In this document: positions 25,372-34,845 of the stretch, one piece after another
Position numbering within the stretch: the first letter of the stretch is position 1
Layout: each line of letters opens with the position of its first letter
NCBI RefSeq assembly: GCF_016595795.1
Contig: NZ_JAENHN010000038.1
Coordinates: 1 to 56,002 of the forward strand
DNA length: 56,002 nt
From: Clostridium yunnanense
GTDB lineage: Bacteria > Bacillota > Clostridia > Clostridiales > Clostridiaceae
Reading direction: 5' to 3'
The notes under the pieces: model-generated
Seen by the model: only the letters and a program-made list of their open reading frames with translations
Told to the model about the DNA's origin: nothing
The model's database searches: none
Translations under genes and position numbers: made by a program

Positions 25372-27039
25372 ATGAGTAAAAAAGAAAAAGTTTTAGCATT
25401 CATCTCTTTAGCAATAGCATGTTTTTTAACTGTTTTAGACGCAACCATAGTAAATGTATCTTTACCATCTATGGCTACCTACTTTAACACAGACATAGTA
25501 GGAATTTCTTGGGTAAGCACAGCTTATTTAATTCCCTTTTCAGCGCTTTTAATTAACTTTTCAAAAATATCAGACATCTTTGGACGAAAAAAACTGTTTA
25601 TAATAGGTCTTTTGATCTTCGGTTCTGCTTCAATACTCTGCGGACTCTCAACTTCTCTTGTGATGATAATAAGCTTTAGGGTTATGCAAGGTGTAGGTGC
25701 TGCAATATTAACCCCACTGGCTATCCCTTTAGGAATAGAAATATTCGGCAAAAATGCTATGTCAAAATTAGCTATAATCATAGGAATGATAATATCAATT
25801 TCAGCGGCTTCAGGTCCTGTTGCAGGTGGTCTTTTAAATGAAGTATTTGGTTTCAAATCAATTTTCTATGTAAATACTCCATTTATCATAATCTCCTTAA
25901 TATTAGGAATTAGATATTTGAAAGAGTGTTTTGATAGAACCATAGAGAGAAAGATAGATTTTGTTGGCTCGGTACTATTAGCATATGGTATTGGTGCACT
26001 GACTTTTCTACTAGTAAAAGGCAATGATTATGGATGGGGTAGCATAAAAATTATTATACTAGCTATAACCTCCTCAATTGCAATAATCTCATTCTTACTG
26101 TACGAATCCAAAACAAAAAATCCAATGATAGAATTCAAATTATTTAGAACAAAAACTTTTACCTCTTCAATAGTGGTAATTAGCGTTATATTCTTTGCCT
26201 ACATGCCAATATCCTACCTTATGAATTTCTATCTAGAAAATCAATTAGGTTACTCTGTTCTTAAAGCTGGACTTATACTTGGTATAGTAAGTGGCATATC
26301 TTTTTTCATGTCACCTATCTTCGGTATTATATCTAAAAAGTTTGGTGCAAGGGTAACTTCAATGTTTGCTATTTTATTTGTATCCCTTGGAGATCTGATG
26401 TTTGTATTTATGAATAATACTAATAACATGAAAATAATCTATAGCTCCTTCATTCTTGTAGGTCTAGGTATAGGTGCAACTTCCCCACTATATCAAAGTG
26501 CTTTTGAAGAAATCTCTAAAGATAAAAACGGTATGGCATCAGGAATACTTAATAGTCTCAGACAATTAACTGCGTGCCTAGCAATCGCTTTAGTTTCTAC
26601 TTTAAGTAGTCACTACACCACTGAAGCTATAGATACTACTAAAACTAGAATTATTGAGATTGTTAATAAAAACACCATACTAGAACAAGAAGTAAAATCC
26701 ACTATAATTAATAAAATAACTATAGCTGATGCAAGTAAAAATGTAACATTTTCAAAGGACATGGCTGATAAATTAATTGAAGCTAAGAAAGATGTAGTTT
26801 TATCTACTGCTCCAGCTACTATGAAATCAGTGATAAATAAAAGCTTCAATAAGCAGACCGAAGAAATCCATAACATCTTAGACGAAGCAGCTATAATAAA
26901 AAATGATGAAGCAAACAAAGTTTATAATAAGTGCTTCTTAATAACAGCAATAATTGCATTCTTTGGACTTATCGCGGTGCCATTCAATAAAAAAAGAGAG
27001 TCTGAATCTAAAGAAATTGAACCAGATATAGCAGTGTAA
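25372..27039 (+). CDS. MFS drug-efflux transporter, DHA2 (EmrB/QacA) family, 14 TM
   Basis: The 555-aa proton-coupled exporter has 14 predicted membrane helices. DATIVNVSLP (motif D1) is near residue 25, GRKKLFIIG (motif A) near 70, and GPVAGGLLNE (motif C) near 150. Between the last two helices is a hydrophilic stretch of about 100 residues (roughly 410-510), longer than usual. GGAGG precedes the ATG at 25372; an in-frame TTG 12 bp upstream overlaps this site and is rejected. It is divergent from its TetR regulator. Multidrug or biocide export is the family role; the substrate is unknown. Confidence 0.9.
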   Translation: MSKKEKVLAFISLAIACFLTVLDATIVNVSLPSMATYFNTDIVGISWVSTAYLIPFSALLINFSKISDIFGRKKLFIIGLLIFGSASILCGLSTSLVMIISFRVMQGVGAAILTPLAIPLGIEIFGKNAMSKLAIIIGMIISISAASGPVAGGLLNEVFGFKSIFYVNTPFIIISLILGIRYLKECFDRTIERKIDFVGSVLLAYGIGALTFLLVKGNDYGWGSIKIIILAITSSIAIISFLLYESKTKNPMIEFKLFRTKTFTSSIVVISVIFFAYMPISYLMNFYLENQLGYSVLKAGLILGIVSGISFFMSPIFGIISKKFGARVTSMFAILFVSLGDLMFVFMNNTNNMKIIYSSFILVGLGIGATSPLYQSAFEEISKDKNGMASGILNSLRQLTACLAIALVSTLSSHYTTEAIDTTKTRIIEIVNKNTILEQEVKSTIINKITIADASKNVTFSKDMADKLIEAKKDVVLSTAPATMKSVINKSFNKQTEEIHNILDEAAIIKNDEANKVYNKCFLITAIIAFFGLIAVPFNKKRESESKEIEPDIAV

Positions 27040-27050
27040 TTCGACAAAAA

Positions 27051-27095
27051 AAAACACCACTTAACCTAAGTTTTCTTAAGGCTAAGTGGTGTTTT
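27051..27095. terminator. Bidirectional terminator between MFS and 3D-domain genes
   Basis: AAAACACCACTTA (27051-27063) pairs with TAAGTGGTGTTTT (27083-27095), with more pairing in CCT/AGG inside. Ts follow on both strands. Confidence 0.8.
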
Positions 27096-27111
27096 TCAAG
27101 TTATTTAAAAA

Positions 27112-27561
27112 TTAATTTACAGTGTAACTAATCTTTTGATTACCAAAATTTATAGCATTAGTAATTGCATTAGGATTATTTTCATAATCAAAGAAAATAT
27201 CTACCCAATATTGGGACTTTTGGAAAGCTAAATCTCCCTTATCTTGAACAACAAATGAACTTTTGCTTCCATAACCAGGAAGATTAAGTGCTTTTGTTGT
27301 TTTTATTACTGTTCCAAATGGGAAGATTGGTGCTGAGTACGGATTACTCTTATTGGATGGATGAACTGCACAAGTTGTATAAGGAGTAGGCGCTACACCT
27401 GATGCAGTTAGTCCACCTACAGGGCATGTATATGCTGTAAAATCTTGATTAGAATAAGTAGTTGCCGCTGATGCAAAAACCGGCTGAAATACTCCAACAG
27501 ATAATAAAGTCAGAACTCCAGTAGCTAGTACCTTTTTCATGGTCTTCCTTCTACTCATCAT
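27112..27561 (-). CDS. Secreted 3D-domain-like protein
   Basis: The 149-aa protein has a Sec signal peptide (MKKVLATGVLTLLSVGVFQP, probable cleavage after ASA). The mature part has PFGTVIK, LNLPGYG, SSFVVQDKGD and YWVDIFFD. This follows the pattern of the 3D (three-Asp) domain, a double-psi barrel found in cell-wall lytic enzymes. Two cysteines (YTC and TTC) may form a disulfide. The start is set at ATG 27561 behind AGAGGA; an internal ATG at 27540 is equally close to the signal peptide and cannot be excluded. A wall-active role is likely but no SLT or peptidase domain is attached. Confidence 0.7.
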   Translation of the reverse strand: MMSRRKTMKKVLATGVLTLLSVGVFQPVFASAATTYSNQDFTAYTCPVGGLTASGVAPTPYTTCAVHPSNKSNPYSAPIFPFGTVIKTTKALNLPGYGSKSSFVVQDKGDLAFQKSQYWVDIFFDYENNPNAITNAINFGNQKISYTVN

Positions 27562-27857
27562 TAACACATCCTCTTATTAATTTAATATTTTACAATTCAA
27601 TATATCATATAGTTAACGTAGATTTTAATCTTCATATATAGCTTGTCCTAAAATTTTACATATAAATAAATCACATATTTTTAGTAAATCCTCTTTGCTG
27701 ATAGCTTTAAACTTTGCACATAGTATTGCAATCAATTTATTTCCAAGAAAAGACTTTACTCAAAATTAGATATGGCATTCATCAAGTTATGCTTAATATA
27801 TGAGTGTCATTTAGAATTTGAATATAAAAAATAAGACTTTTACAAAAGCTACGTGCT

Positions 27858-28487
27858 CTAGTTGGGTTGAACTTTGGAACCAATACAAGTTCCAGTTTTA
27901 GAATCATAATAGATTTGAGTAAATTTATCATCCTGATTAAGACCTGTAACTGTCATATAGGTTTGTTTTCCATTATTCATGAGAGAAAAATGAAATCCAT
28001 TAGCCCAATCAGTTCCTGGTTTTAATTTAAAATCCTTCTTGGCTTTTTCTATTATTTCAGTTGAATCAATCTGTATAGAATCAGGATTAATTATTACATT
28101 TGCCACAGTTTTTTCCTTACTTACAGGAAACTTTTTAACCTCTCCATTGTCTATTGAAATTTGGAGGGTCTCTTCAGTCGAAAGGTTTGCAAATATAAGA
28201 TTCCACTTTTTTCTCTTTCCCGATATTCCAGCCAATTCTTTTTCATCATCATCAACACTTGTAATTATCACAAGCTTAGAATCTTTATTCCAATTCATTG
28301 CTTCTTTTAAAGCTTTTGAATAGGCTTCCTTTAATGAAAATTTCTCAGTTGATAACTTTTGAGTCTCAGCAATTGTGTTAGTAGTTAATTTTTTTGTATT
28401 TTGAGATAAAAAAGATTTATAGAAAATCACGGTTAAAACTAATAGAAAAATTGTCAGGATAGTAATTATTTTTTTCTTGCGACCCAT
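27858..28487 (-). CDS. Membrane-anchored extracytoplasmic protein, unknown function
   Basis: The 209-aa protein has a KKK-flanked hydrophobic segment at residues 6-24, then a hydrophilic domain. The repeated strand-turn pattern near the end (YMTVTGLNQDDKFTQIYYD, TGTCIGSKV) is reminiscent of PepSY-like folds, but the match is weak. AAGGGGTG precedes the ATG. Neighbours are a secreted 3D-domain protein and, divergently, a sigma factor. No function is assigned. Confidence 0.6.
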   Translation of the reverse strand: MGRKKKIITILTIFLLVLTVIFYKSFLSQNTKKLTTNTIAETQKLSTEKFSLKEAYSKALKEAMNWNKDSKLVIITSVDDDEKELAGISGKRKKWNLIFANLSTEETLQISIDNGEVKKFPVSKEKTVANVIINPDSIQIDSTEIIEKAKKDFKLKPGTDWANGFHFSLMNNGKQTYMTVTGLNQDDKFTQIYYDSKTGTCIGSKVQPN

Positions 28488-28831
28488 TGCTCACCCCTTT
28501 CTACATAAAAATATGTTTGAACCAGATTAAATGTAAATTTAAGAGCTAGAAATGAATTTTTTCATATAATGTTGGTTAAAGATACATTATATGTATGTTT
28601 CTAATCTAATTATAATTTGTTACTTAAACATTGTCAACATTATCCTTTATAATTACATTAAATTTTATCTTAAAATATTCGACATTTTATCATTTCTAAC
28701 TTCCTTGTTTTATTACATCAAACATTAATTTTCAAAAATAGTTTCAACAACTCTTTAAATTATATAAACAAAAGCAAACACTGTTAACTTTGATTATTTA
28801 ATAACAGAACGTTACTAATTAAGAAATTACA

Positions 28832-28866
28832 AATAATCCTGAGTTTGAATTCAACTCAGGATTATT
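28832..28866. repeat. Perfect 14-bp hairpin in the gap before the sigma factor gene
   Basis: AATAATCCTGAGTT (28832-28845) and AACTCAGGATTATT (28853-28866) enclose TGAATTC. No gene ends nearby on the plus strand, so it could be a terminator of an unseen short transcript or a regulatory hairpin. The rest of 28488-29064 is AT-rich with no gene. Confidence 0.5.
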
Positions 28867-29064
28867 TTAGAATCTTTTTTAGCTTATATTATTTCTATAG
28901 TAATATCACACTACTCTTAGTATTTTCTTACCTCACATTGATGGAATTACTATATTCTTAATAGATTGCCTTAAAACAACAAAATTCTTAAAAACTTCTT
29001 AACTTTTCTATAAATGGCTAAATCTTTTTTTACACAGTGTATATTCACATTGAGAGGTGATTTT

Positions 29065-29661
29065 ATGGATTTTAATAATATTGAAGAATTAGTATTGCTT
29101 TGCAAATCTGGAGATGAACGATCAAAAGAAGCTATCGTAGCTGAATTTACTCCTTATATAATCAATTTATCTAAGAAGTGTTATATTGGTTTCTATGATT
29201 TTGAAGATATAAAGAATGAGTGTTACTTTACTCTTTTTAAATGTATAAAGTTATATGATACAAGTAAGCATAGATTTGTAGCTTATGCTACAAATGCTCT
29301 AAGAAATTCTGTAAATTTGCTTATAAGAAATTCGCTTAATAAAAGACCACAAGATGGTACTCAAACTATTAGTTTTGACTCAAGCATCGATGAACTGTCT
29401 ATACTAGATGAAATGAATGTAGAGGAGCTTATTTGTAATAAATTAATTGCAACTTCTCTTCATAGTCAAATAAAAAAACTTAGTTTAGAAGAACAAGAAT
29501 TAATTGATTACGTATACTTTAAAGGATACACCTTTAGAAAATTCGCTGGCCTTAAAAATATATCTTACTATAAGGTTATAGGAATGAAAGATAGGATACT
29601 TGATAAACTTAGAGCTTCTACTAGAAAAAACTCTTCAGTTAAGCACAAACTGCTAAATTAA
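29065..29661 (+). CDS. Sigma-70-family factor resembling UviA/BotR/TcdR type
   Basis: The 198-aa protein has region 2 at residues ~10-90 (EELVLLCKSGDERSKEAI, YDFEDIKNECYFTLFKCI, HRFVAYATNALRNSVN) and region 4 at ~145-190 (LSLEEQELIDYVYFKGYTFR, then KNISYYKVIGMKDRI). No region 1.1 or 3 is visible. Length and the DFEDIKNECY pattern fit the clostridial group that controls toxin and bacteriocin genes, but no toxin gene lies here. No anti-sigma gene is adjacent. GAGAGGTGA precedes the ATG at 29065; a start 51 bp upstream lacks a site. Confidence 0.8.
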   Translation: MDFNNIEELVLLCKSGDERSKEAIVAEFTPYIINLSKKCYIGFYDFEDIKNECYFTLFKCIKLYDTSKHRFVAYATNALRNSVNLLIRNSLNKRPQDGTQTISFDSSIDELSILDEMNVEELICNKLIATSLHSQIKKLSLEEQELIDYVYFKGYTFRKFAGLKNISYYKVIGMKDRILDKLRASTRKNSSVKHKLLN

Positions 29662-29686
29662 CAAATCTTAGATAATATTATAATTA

Positions 29687-29720
29687 AGTAGTCAGAGCTT
29701 TATTATATACTCTGACTACT
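29687..29720. terminator. Convergent terminator between sigma factor and GNAT genes
   Basis: AGTAGTCAGAG (29687-29697) pairs with CTCTGACTACT (29710-29720). The GNAT stop codon lies in the right arm. Confidence 0.7.
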
Positions 29721-30138
29721 CAATAAATCCTTTTTCTCTTTTTTCTTCAGCATTATTGAACAGTGCCATAGCTGTTCTCATCTTCCTAAAGTTAGATTTT
29801 TCGTAAAAACCTTCTTTTCCTGGGGCTGCATACAAAATATAATTACAATTTGGAATAGTATCTGTTATCTTTTTTAAAAGTTCTCTACCTACCCCTTTTC
29901 CCTGATATTCTGGCAAGATTGCTAGATCATATATTGCTGCTTGATACACTCCATCAGAAATTGCTCGCCCAAACCCAATTAAGTTTTCATTGTAAAAAGC
30001 AAACACAGTTATATAACTATTGTTAAAAGCTTTTTTATGAACTTCCGGATCTGAATATGACATTCCAGCAGCACTTAATATCTTTGGTATTTCATCCCAA
30101 TCTATATTGCAACAATTATCTTTGTATATTATCTTCAC
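29716..30138 (-). CDS. GNAT-family N-acetyltransferase
   Basis: This 140-aa acetyl-CoA-dependent transferase has the acyl-CoA loop QGKGVGRELLKKI preceded by YDLAILPEY, and the C-terminal GFYEKSNFRKMRTAMALF. It is similar to GNAT proteins that acetylate small amines; the substrate is unknown. The start is taken as GTG 30138 with GGAG eight bases upstream, since an in-frame TTG 21 bp earlier has no ribosome site. It is monocistronic. Confidence 0.85.
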   Translation of the reverse strand: MKIIYKDNCCNIDWDEIPKILSAAGMSYSDPEVHKKAFNNSYITVFAFYNENLIGFGRAISDGVYQAAIYDLAILPEYQGKGVGRELLKKITDTIPNCNYILYAAPGKEGFYEKSNFRKMRTAMALFNNAEEKREKGFIE

Positions 30139-30327
30139 TGTTATTACTCCTTTTTTCAACTATTATTTTCGTGTAATTTATCCATAGATTACCCACTTCA
30201 TAATTAGATTTATATTTTCAAAGTCTTCTCTCAGAACCCATAAGAGTTTTGAAAATAGACTTGGGATTAAAGTGTCTCATCTTTATTAATCTTATCAAAA
30301 AATATTTGAAGTAAAATCATATAAAGG

Positions 30328-30846
30328 CTATGTAAGCGTATAATATGATTTTATTGCCTTCAAAGCTTTAGTTTCTCGGTATACCCAAGGATTTATATTA
30401 TCATTTTTTTCAAGTATTTCTTCATTTACAGAAATAGCTTTACCTACTTCAATTAGTATTGGCTCAAAACCTAAATCTTTCTCATAATCATCTAATTGCT
30501 GATTCACCTTATTTTCTTCAATTTCGCAAAGGTAATAATGTGAAACATTCTGAAAAATTGCATCTTCTCCGTATTTGTCTAAGTTTCTTTCTACGATTTG
30601 TCCAATTTTTTCTTTTACCTTTCTCACTATATACCCCGTTTCTTCTCTGACTTCCCTCTTTAAAGTATCTTCATGAGTTTCGTCTTCATTAGCCCCTCCA
30701 CCTGGAAGCTTGTAATCACCTTTGTTAGTACGTACTAATAGAATCCTATCTTCACATATTATAACAGCTCTAATTGCTTGTCTATTAATTATTTTTATTG
30801 TTGATCTATCAAAATCCTGGATTCCTATATTGTAGTCAAAAATCAT
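30328..30846 (-). CDS. NUDIX hydrolase
   Basis: The 172-aa protein contains an intact Nudix box: G-x5-E-x7-REVREETGY, beginning GGGANEDETHEDTLKREV at about residues 68-85. It should hydrolyse a nucleoside-diphosphate-linked compound with Mg2+. The N-terminal region RAVIICEDRILLVRTNKGDY is typical of MutT-like members. The actual substrate cannot be told. AAGGGATG precedes the ATG. Confidence 0.88.
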   Translation of the reverse strand: MIFDYNIGIQDFDRSTIKIINRQAIRAVIICEDRILLVRTNKGDYKLPGGGANEDETHEDTLKREVREETGYIVRKVKEKIGQIVERNLDKYGEDAIFQNVSHYYLCEIEENKVNQQLDDYEKDLGFEPILIEVGKAISVNEEILEKNDNINPWVYRETKALKAIKSYYTLT

Positions 30847-30905
30847 TTTATTACATCCCTTTTCAATTTATTATTTTAGTGTATTTATTACTAATTATAA
30901 AACTA

Positions 30906-31184
30906 TTATTTATTATGTATAAATAAAGTCATTCCTGCTCCACAATTAATGTTTGGTCTTTTCTCAAATCCCAACTTTTCATAGAATCCTTCTTTTTCGT
31001 ATGCACTCATTAGCTCAATGCATACTTTCCATCCTTTTGGAGTTTTATCTTTTATAAAACCTAGCATATCCTCAACTATTAATTTTCCTATACCTCTTTC
31101 TTGATATTTTGGAGAAACTACTAAATCTTTTATAAAATACGACATACTAATATCTCCAACATTAAAATTTAAACACATAAACAT
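30906..31184 (-). pseudogene. N-terminally truncated GNAT acetyltransferase
   Basis: The 92-aa frame holds only the second half of a GNAT fold: SYFIKDLVVSPKYQERGIGK (acetyl-CoA loop), GWKVCIELMSAYEKEGFYEK and GAGMTLF. Relatives of this type are about 130-140 aa and begin with three more strands. Upstream in frame there is a stop just before the ATG and no sign of the missing part. It may still be translated (weak AAAGGG site) but is unlikely to be active. Confidence 0.6.
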
Positions 31185-31340
31185 TAATGCCCTTTAATAA
31201 CTTTATTTTACAGCATTTTTAATATTATTGTAATCCTATATATTTCAAAATAAGCTATAATTATATCAAAGATATAACAGAGATCTATAATCTAAGTTTT
31301 TCATAAAGATACAATGGAAATATTAAATTTGAGGTGCGTT

Positions 31341-31685
31341 ATGAAAAAAAGCAAAAAAATCTTGATATTTACATTATGTTTTATATGTTTTTTACTTTCC
31401 ATCCACGAAATAACTTTTCTAATAGATAAATCCGAAATAAAAAAAGGTAACAATCCTGTTTTTATATTTAAGAAACAAGTTTACAAGGATGGAGGAACAA
31501 CAATTTATTACGGATTAGGATACCAAATAATATCATGGAATAGAATTAGCTCAGAAAATATTGATGGTATAGAAAAGGATGGAACTTTGAAAGGAATAGA
31601 AACTCATAGGTTCCCATTTTACAATAGTGTAACAAAAGGTGGAAAACCATTAATAAAATTAGAATTTGCTGAGGGAGTTTTTTAA
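31341..31685 (+). CDS. Small membrane-anchored or secreted protein, unknown function
   Basis: The protein of 114 aa starts with KKSKK and a hydrophobic segment (ILIFTLCFICFLLSIHEITF), then a ~90-residue outer domain with GGTTIYYGLGYQIISWN and a final beta-rich KPLIKLEFAEGVF. Similar small proteins with the YYGLGY motif occur in clostridia and bacilli, without known function. GAGGTG lies before the ATG at 31341. The terminator overlaps the stop codon. Confidence 0.65.
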   Translation: MKKSKKILIFTLCFICFLLSIHEITFLIDKSEIKKGNNPVFIFKKQVYKDGGTTIYYGLGYQIISWNRISSENIDGIEKDGTLKGIETHRFPFYNSVTKGGKPLIKLEFAEGVF

Positions 31686-31693
31686 AAACTCCC
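31673..31693 (+). terminator. Intrinsic terminator overlapping the stop codon
   Basis: GGGAGTTTTT pairs with AAAAACTCCC, followed by TTTT on the plus strand. Confidence 0.75.
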
Positions 31694-31827
31694 TTTTGCT
31701 ATATGATTATCTATTAATTTAAAGGAATCCTATATTGATAACCTGCTTCATATTGAAATCTTTATTTTAAGTATAAGGATCAAAGCAATTTATCTGTTTA
31801 GATGATAACCAGAAAGTAAACTTCTTC

Positions 31828-32907
31828 CTACTTGATGCCAAATAAAAATCTTGTTAATCTAAATCTTCTAATTATCTCATAAGAAATCAAACAAATTATA
31901 AAGGTAAGTAATATTATTGAAATATATTGTAATGAAAATATATTCACAGTTCTTAATATAAAATAACCTATTATAATAAGGTAAGTTTGATGCATTATAT
32001 ATATAGGAAAAGCCGCTTTTGAAAAATAAGAAAGAAAGCCTGCATTGAAATTAAGATATCTTTTTCCATAACCAATCCATGCTAGTAAAGAAATCCATAT
32101 TGTAAAATAATACATTAATGAAAATATAATACCTAATGTACTAAATTCATCTATATGCCCTATAGTATATATCTCAATTAACATTGTTATTGAACCAATA
32201 ATAGTTATTATGAGGTAGTACAATCTATACTTTTCTATCATCTCACATATTTTCTCTTCTAAAGTCAAAATGAATCCTGCAATAAATATTAGCCCATATA
32301 CAAATATGTTTTTCCCTCCAATACTAGGGAGAATGGATATTATTGTTATAGCTAGTCCAACAGTTGTTATTTTTAATGGATTACTAAATAACTTAATAAG
32401 ATGACTTTTAACTTTATAAGATTTTGATATACCTCTCATTAATGGCAAAGTAACTATAGATATTATGAACAGGAAAATTATGAACCATAATGGACCTGGA
32501 GTAAAACTCCCAAAGTATCCGCTTAAATCAGAAAAGTCACTAAAAAACTTTTTCAAATAATCAAAAAAGCTATAATTATATCCGTAGTGAAACTTCACAG
32601 CAATATAGCCTTGCGGAGGCATTAGAATTAGTATTCCAACAAATAGTGGAACAAAAAGTCGTAAAAATCTTTCTTTTATGTATTGTTTATTTGTTCTACT
32701 ACACAAGGAAAATTTACTAGACATCCCTGCAAGTAAAAACATTAACGGCATAAACCAAAATGAAAGAAATACTAGATTTGTGGTAAACAAATGAGGCGTA
32801 CCTTGCACATAATTTGGCTCGTTTCCGTCAAATATCCTTGCAGTATGGAAAGGAAATAAAAAAAGTATACAAATATTTCTTAACCAATCTATATAATGTT
32901 TTCTCAT
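31828..32907 (-). CDS. Membrane acyltransferase (acyltransferase-3 family)
   Basis: This 359-aa integral membrane protein has about ten helices. The N-terminal motif RKHYIDWLRNICILFLFPFH carries H21, which is the conserved histidine of the family, and GPLWFIIFLFI is the usual mid-protein signature. Such enzymes O-acylate sugars, peptidoglycan or lipids. No SGNH domain is attached, so it is the short MdoC-like form. The second ATG (32907) is preferred because GGGGG is only two bases from the first. The target is unknown. Confidence 0.85.
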   Translation of the reverse strand: MRKHYIDWLRNICILFLFPFHTARIFDGNEPNYVQGTPHLFTTNLVFLSFWFMPLMFLLAGMSSKFSLCSRTNKQYIKERFLRLFVPLFVGILILMPPQGYIAVKFHYGYNYSFFDYLKKFFSDFSDLSGYFGSFTPGPLWFIIFLFIISIVTLPLMRGISKSYKVKSHLIKLFSNPLKITTVGLAITIISILPSIGGKNIFVYGLIFIAGFILTLEEKICEMIEKYRLYYLIITIIGSITMLIEIYTIGHIDEFSTLGIIFSLMYYFTIWISLLAWIGYGKRYLNFNAGFLSYFSKAAFPIYIMHQTYLIIIGYFILRTVNIFSLQYISIILLTFIICLISYEIIRRFRLTRFLFGIK

Positions 32908-33350
32908 CATATCCCCCTTGAAATTTAGACATTGTTAAAGTTAAGTGTACGCTATTATTCCATGTTTTAACAAACTTACAACTTTACTTCACACTACACT
33001 TACACATAGCTAAAACTTAAAAGTTTAATTTTAAGTGATTTACTATTTTATTATATTTATTTTTTATTTTTATATTTAAATCCCATTATATCCAAAATAC
33101 CAATAAAATTCCACCAAATGATTGTATTAAAATATCATTCTGCTTCAATAATTTGAAAGTTTGCTGTTTTTTATTTTAGTGCTATTATTAATTTATCATA
33201 AATTTATGTACCCTTTTATAACTTATAATTATTTTTGTTATATATCATTTCTATGATTTAAAAATATTACAAAAACATTTTAATTATTAAAGTATCTTTA
33301 TAGATTTATTTAGAAAAGGCAAACACTAATATATAAGGTAAGGTGATTTT
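32908..33350. other. Gene-free AT-rich stretch
   Basis: Between the divergent acyltransferase and methyltransferase genes I see no ORF with a ribosome site, no clear hairpin and no consensus promoter. It must hold promoters for both genes. Confidence 0.5.
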
Positions 33351-34199
33351 ATGAATAATGAAGCTTTAGATATTATACTTGACTGCATGGCAACAAGTGT
33401 TAACATGCCACATATGCAGCGAATTCAAACAAAACATAGAGTTAAATTAGCTGAATTTTGGGACATAAACAAAGGTTCAAGAATATTAGAGATAGGCTGT
33501 GGCCAAGGAGATACCACTGCAGTTTTAGCATATATGGTTGGGCAAGATGGATTTATCCATGGAATTGATATTGCTTCTCCAAGTTATGGCGCTCCAATTA
33601 CAGTTGGTGATTCAGCTGATTATCTAAAGAACTCCGTATTAGGCAAACAAATTAAAATAGATTTGGAGGTTGATGTGCTATCTCCATCAGTAGAATTTGA
33701 AGACAGATCCTTTGACATGATTATCCTTTCTCATTGTAGTTGGTACTTGAAGTCATCAGAAGAATTTTTAGCTATACTAAAAAAAGCAAGAAAATGGGGA
33801 AAGAAACTTTGTTTTGCTGAGTGGGATACCAACCTACATCTTAAAGATCAATATCCTCACTTATTAGCAGTTCTTATACAATCACAATATGAGTGTTTTA
33901 AAGAGAACAGTATTTCTAATGTACGTACTTTATTTACACCAAAAGACATCAAAGAAATTATTATGGCATCAGGTTGGAATATTACTGATGAACAGATTGT
34001 TCATTCACCTTCGCTTCACGATGGTAAGTGGGAAATCGATCTAGTTTTGCATAACTATTCTGTAGAATTAGAAAATGTAAAAGCTAACTCTAAAAAATTA
34101 GCTAATTTGATTAAATCAGAAATAGACTTATTAAAATACTATATCAAAGATAATAATAATATTGAGCCATTATCTACTTTTGCATTAATTGCAGAATAA
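33351..34199 (+). CDS. Class I SAM-dependent methyltransferase
   Basis: The 282-aa protein has SAM motif I at about residues 44-55 (RILEIGCGQGDTT), the acidic end of strand 2 (HGIDIASP) and motif IV DMIILSHCSWYL. A long helical C-terminal part (YSVELENVKANSKKLANLIK) is unusual for a plain methyltransferase-11 domain and may form a lid or dimer contact. AAGGTGA precedes the ATG. The substrate is not inferable. A terminator follows at 34286. Confidence 0.85.
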   Translation: MNNEALDIILDCMATSVNMPHMQRIQTKHRVKLAEFWDINKGSRILEIGCGQGDTTAVLAYMVGQDGFIHGIDIASPSYGAPITVGDSADYLKNSVLGKQIKIDLEVDVLSPSVEFEDRSFDMIILSHCSWYLKSSEEFLAILKKARKWGKKLCFAEWDTNLHLKDQYPHLLAVLIQSQYECFKENSISNVRTLFTPKDIKEIIMASGWNITDEQIVHSPSLHDGKWEIDLVLHNYSVELENVKANSKKLANLIKSEIDLLKYYIKDNNNIEPLSTFALIAE

Positions 34200-34285
34200 T
34201 TTCCGATATCTTTTAAATATGTATTGGTTAATATTATCTTGTAAACTTTATGAATTCTTACATTAAAATATAGTTTATTCATAAC

Positions 34286-34323
34286 AAAAATTGCTACAAA
34301 TATATTTCTTCGTAGCAATTTTT
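34286..34323. terminator. Convergent terminator
   Basis: AAAAATTGCTAC (34286-34297) pairs with GTAGCAATTTTT (34312-34323). Ts follow on both strands. Confidence 0.8.
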
Positions 34324-34347
34324 TATATAATATTTTTTAAAATATAA

Positions 34348-34719
34348 TTACATATTTATCATTCTTGTACATTCCGTTGCACATTCACTACAAACATGTG
34401 CACAAACTTGACAATGTTCATCTTTAAACTCTCTACACTCATTTTGGCACTCTTGACATACTGTCGCACATAATTGACATATTTCTTTTGAAAATCCGCT
34501 TCCTCTTGCCATCAAACACGCTGCTGTTGAACATATCTCAGCACAATCTTGAAGAGTTTTTATACAAGTTCCTCTTGCCTCTACATCAGCCTCTTGAAGA
34601 CACATACTAAAACATTCTTGGCATATTTGAGCACATTTTACACATAAATCTATACAGCTTTGAGTTGGATTTCCTCCCTGCATAAGTGAAATAACTGGTA
34701 CCTCTAATGATGTTGCCAT
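34348..34719 (-). CDS. Cysteine-rich four-helix-bundle protein (DUF326 / Csp-like)
   Basis: The protein of 123 aa contains 20 cysteines, nearly all in C-x2-C or C-x3-C spacing along four amphipathic helices (CIDLCVKCAQICQEC, CIKTLQDCAEIC, CQLCATVCQECQNEC, CQVCAHVCSECATEC). This is the pattern of the DUF326 family and of cytosolic copper-storage proteins (Csp3), which fill the bundle core with thiolate-bound Cu(I). There is no signal peptide, so it is cytosolic. AGGAGG precedes the ATG. No copper ATPase or CsoR is adjacent, so copper storage remains inference. Confidence 0.85.
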   Translation of the reverse strand: MATSLEVPVISLMQGGNPTQSCIDLCVKCAQICQECFSMCLQEADVEARGTCIKTLQDCAEICSTAACLMARGSGFSKEICQLCATVCQECQNECREFKDEHCQVCAHVCSECATECTRMINM

Positions 34720-34845
34720 AATAAAATCCTCCTGTTAATTAAAAATATTTGTATACAGGATTTAAAATTCCCCTTCCCTATTTTAAATATTCTTTTTACT
34801 GTTATAAACATTATGGCAAACCACCATTTTATAGTTTTATATAGC

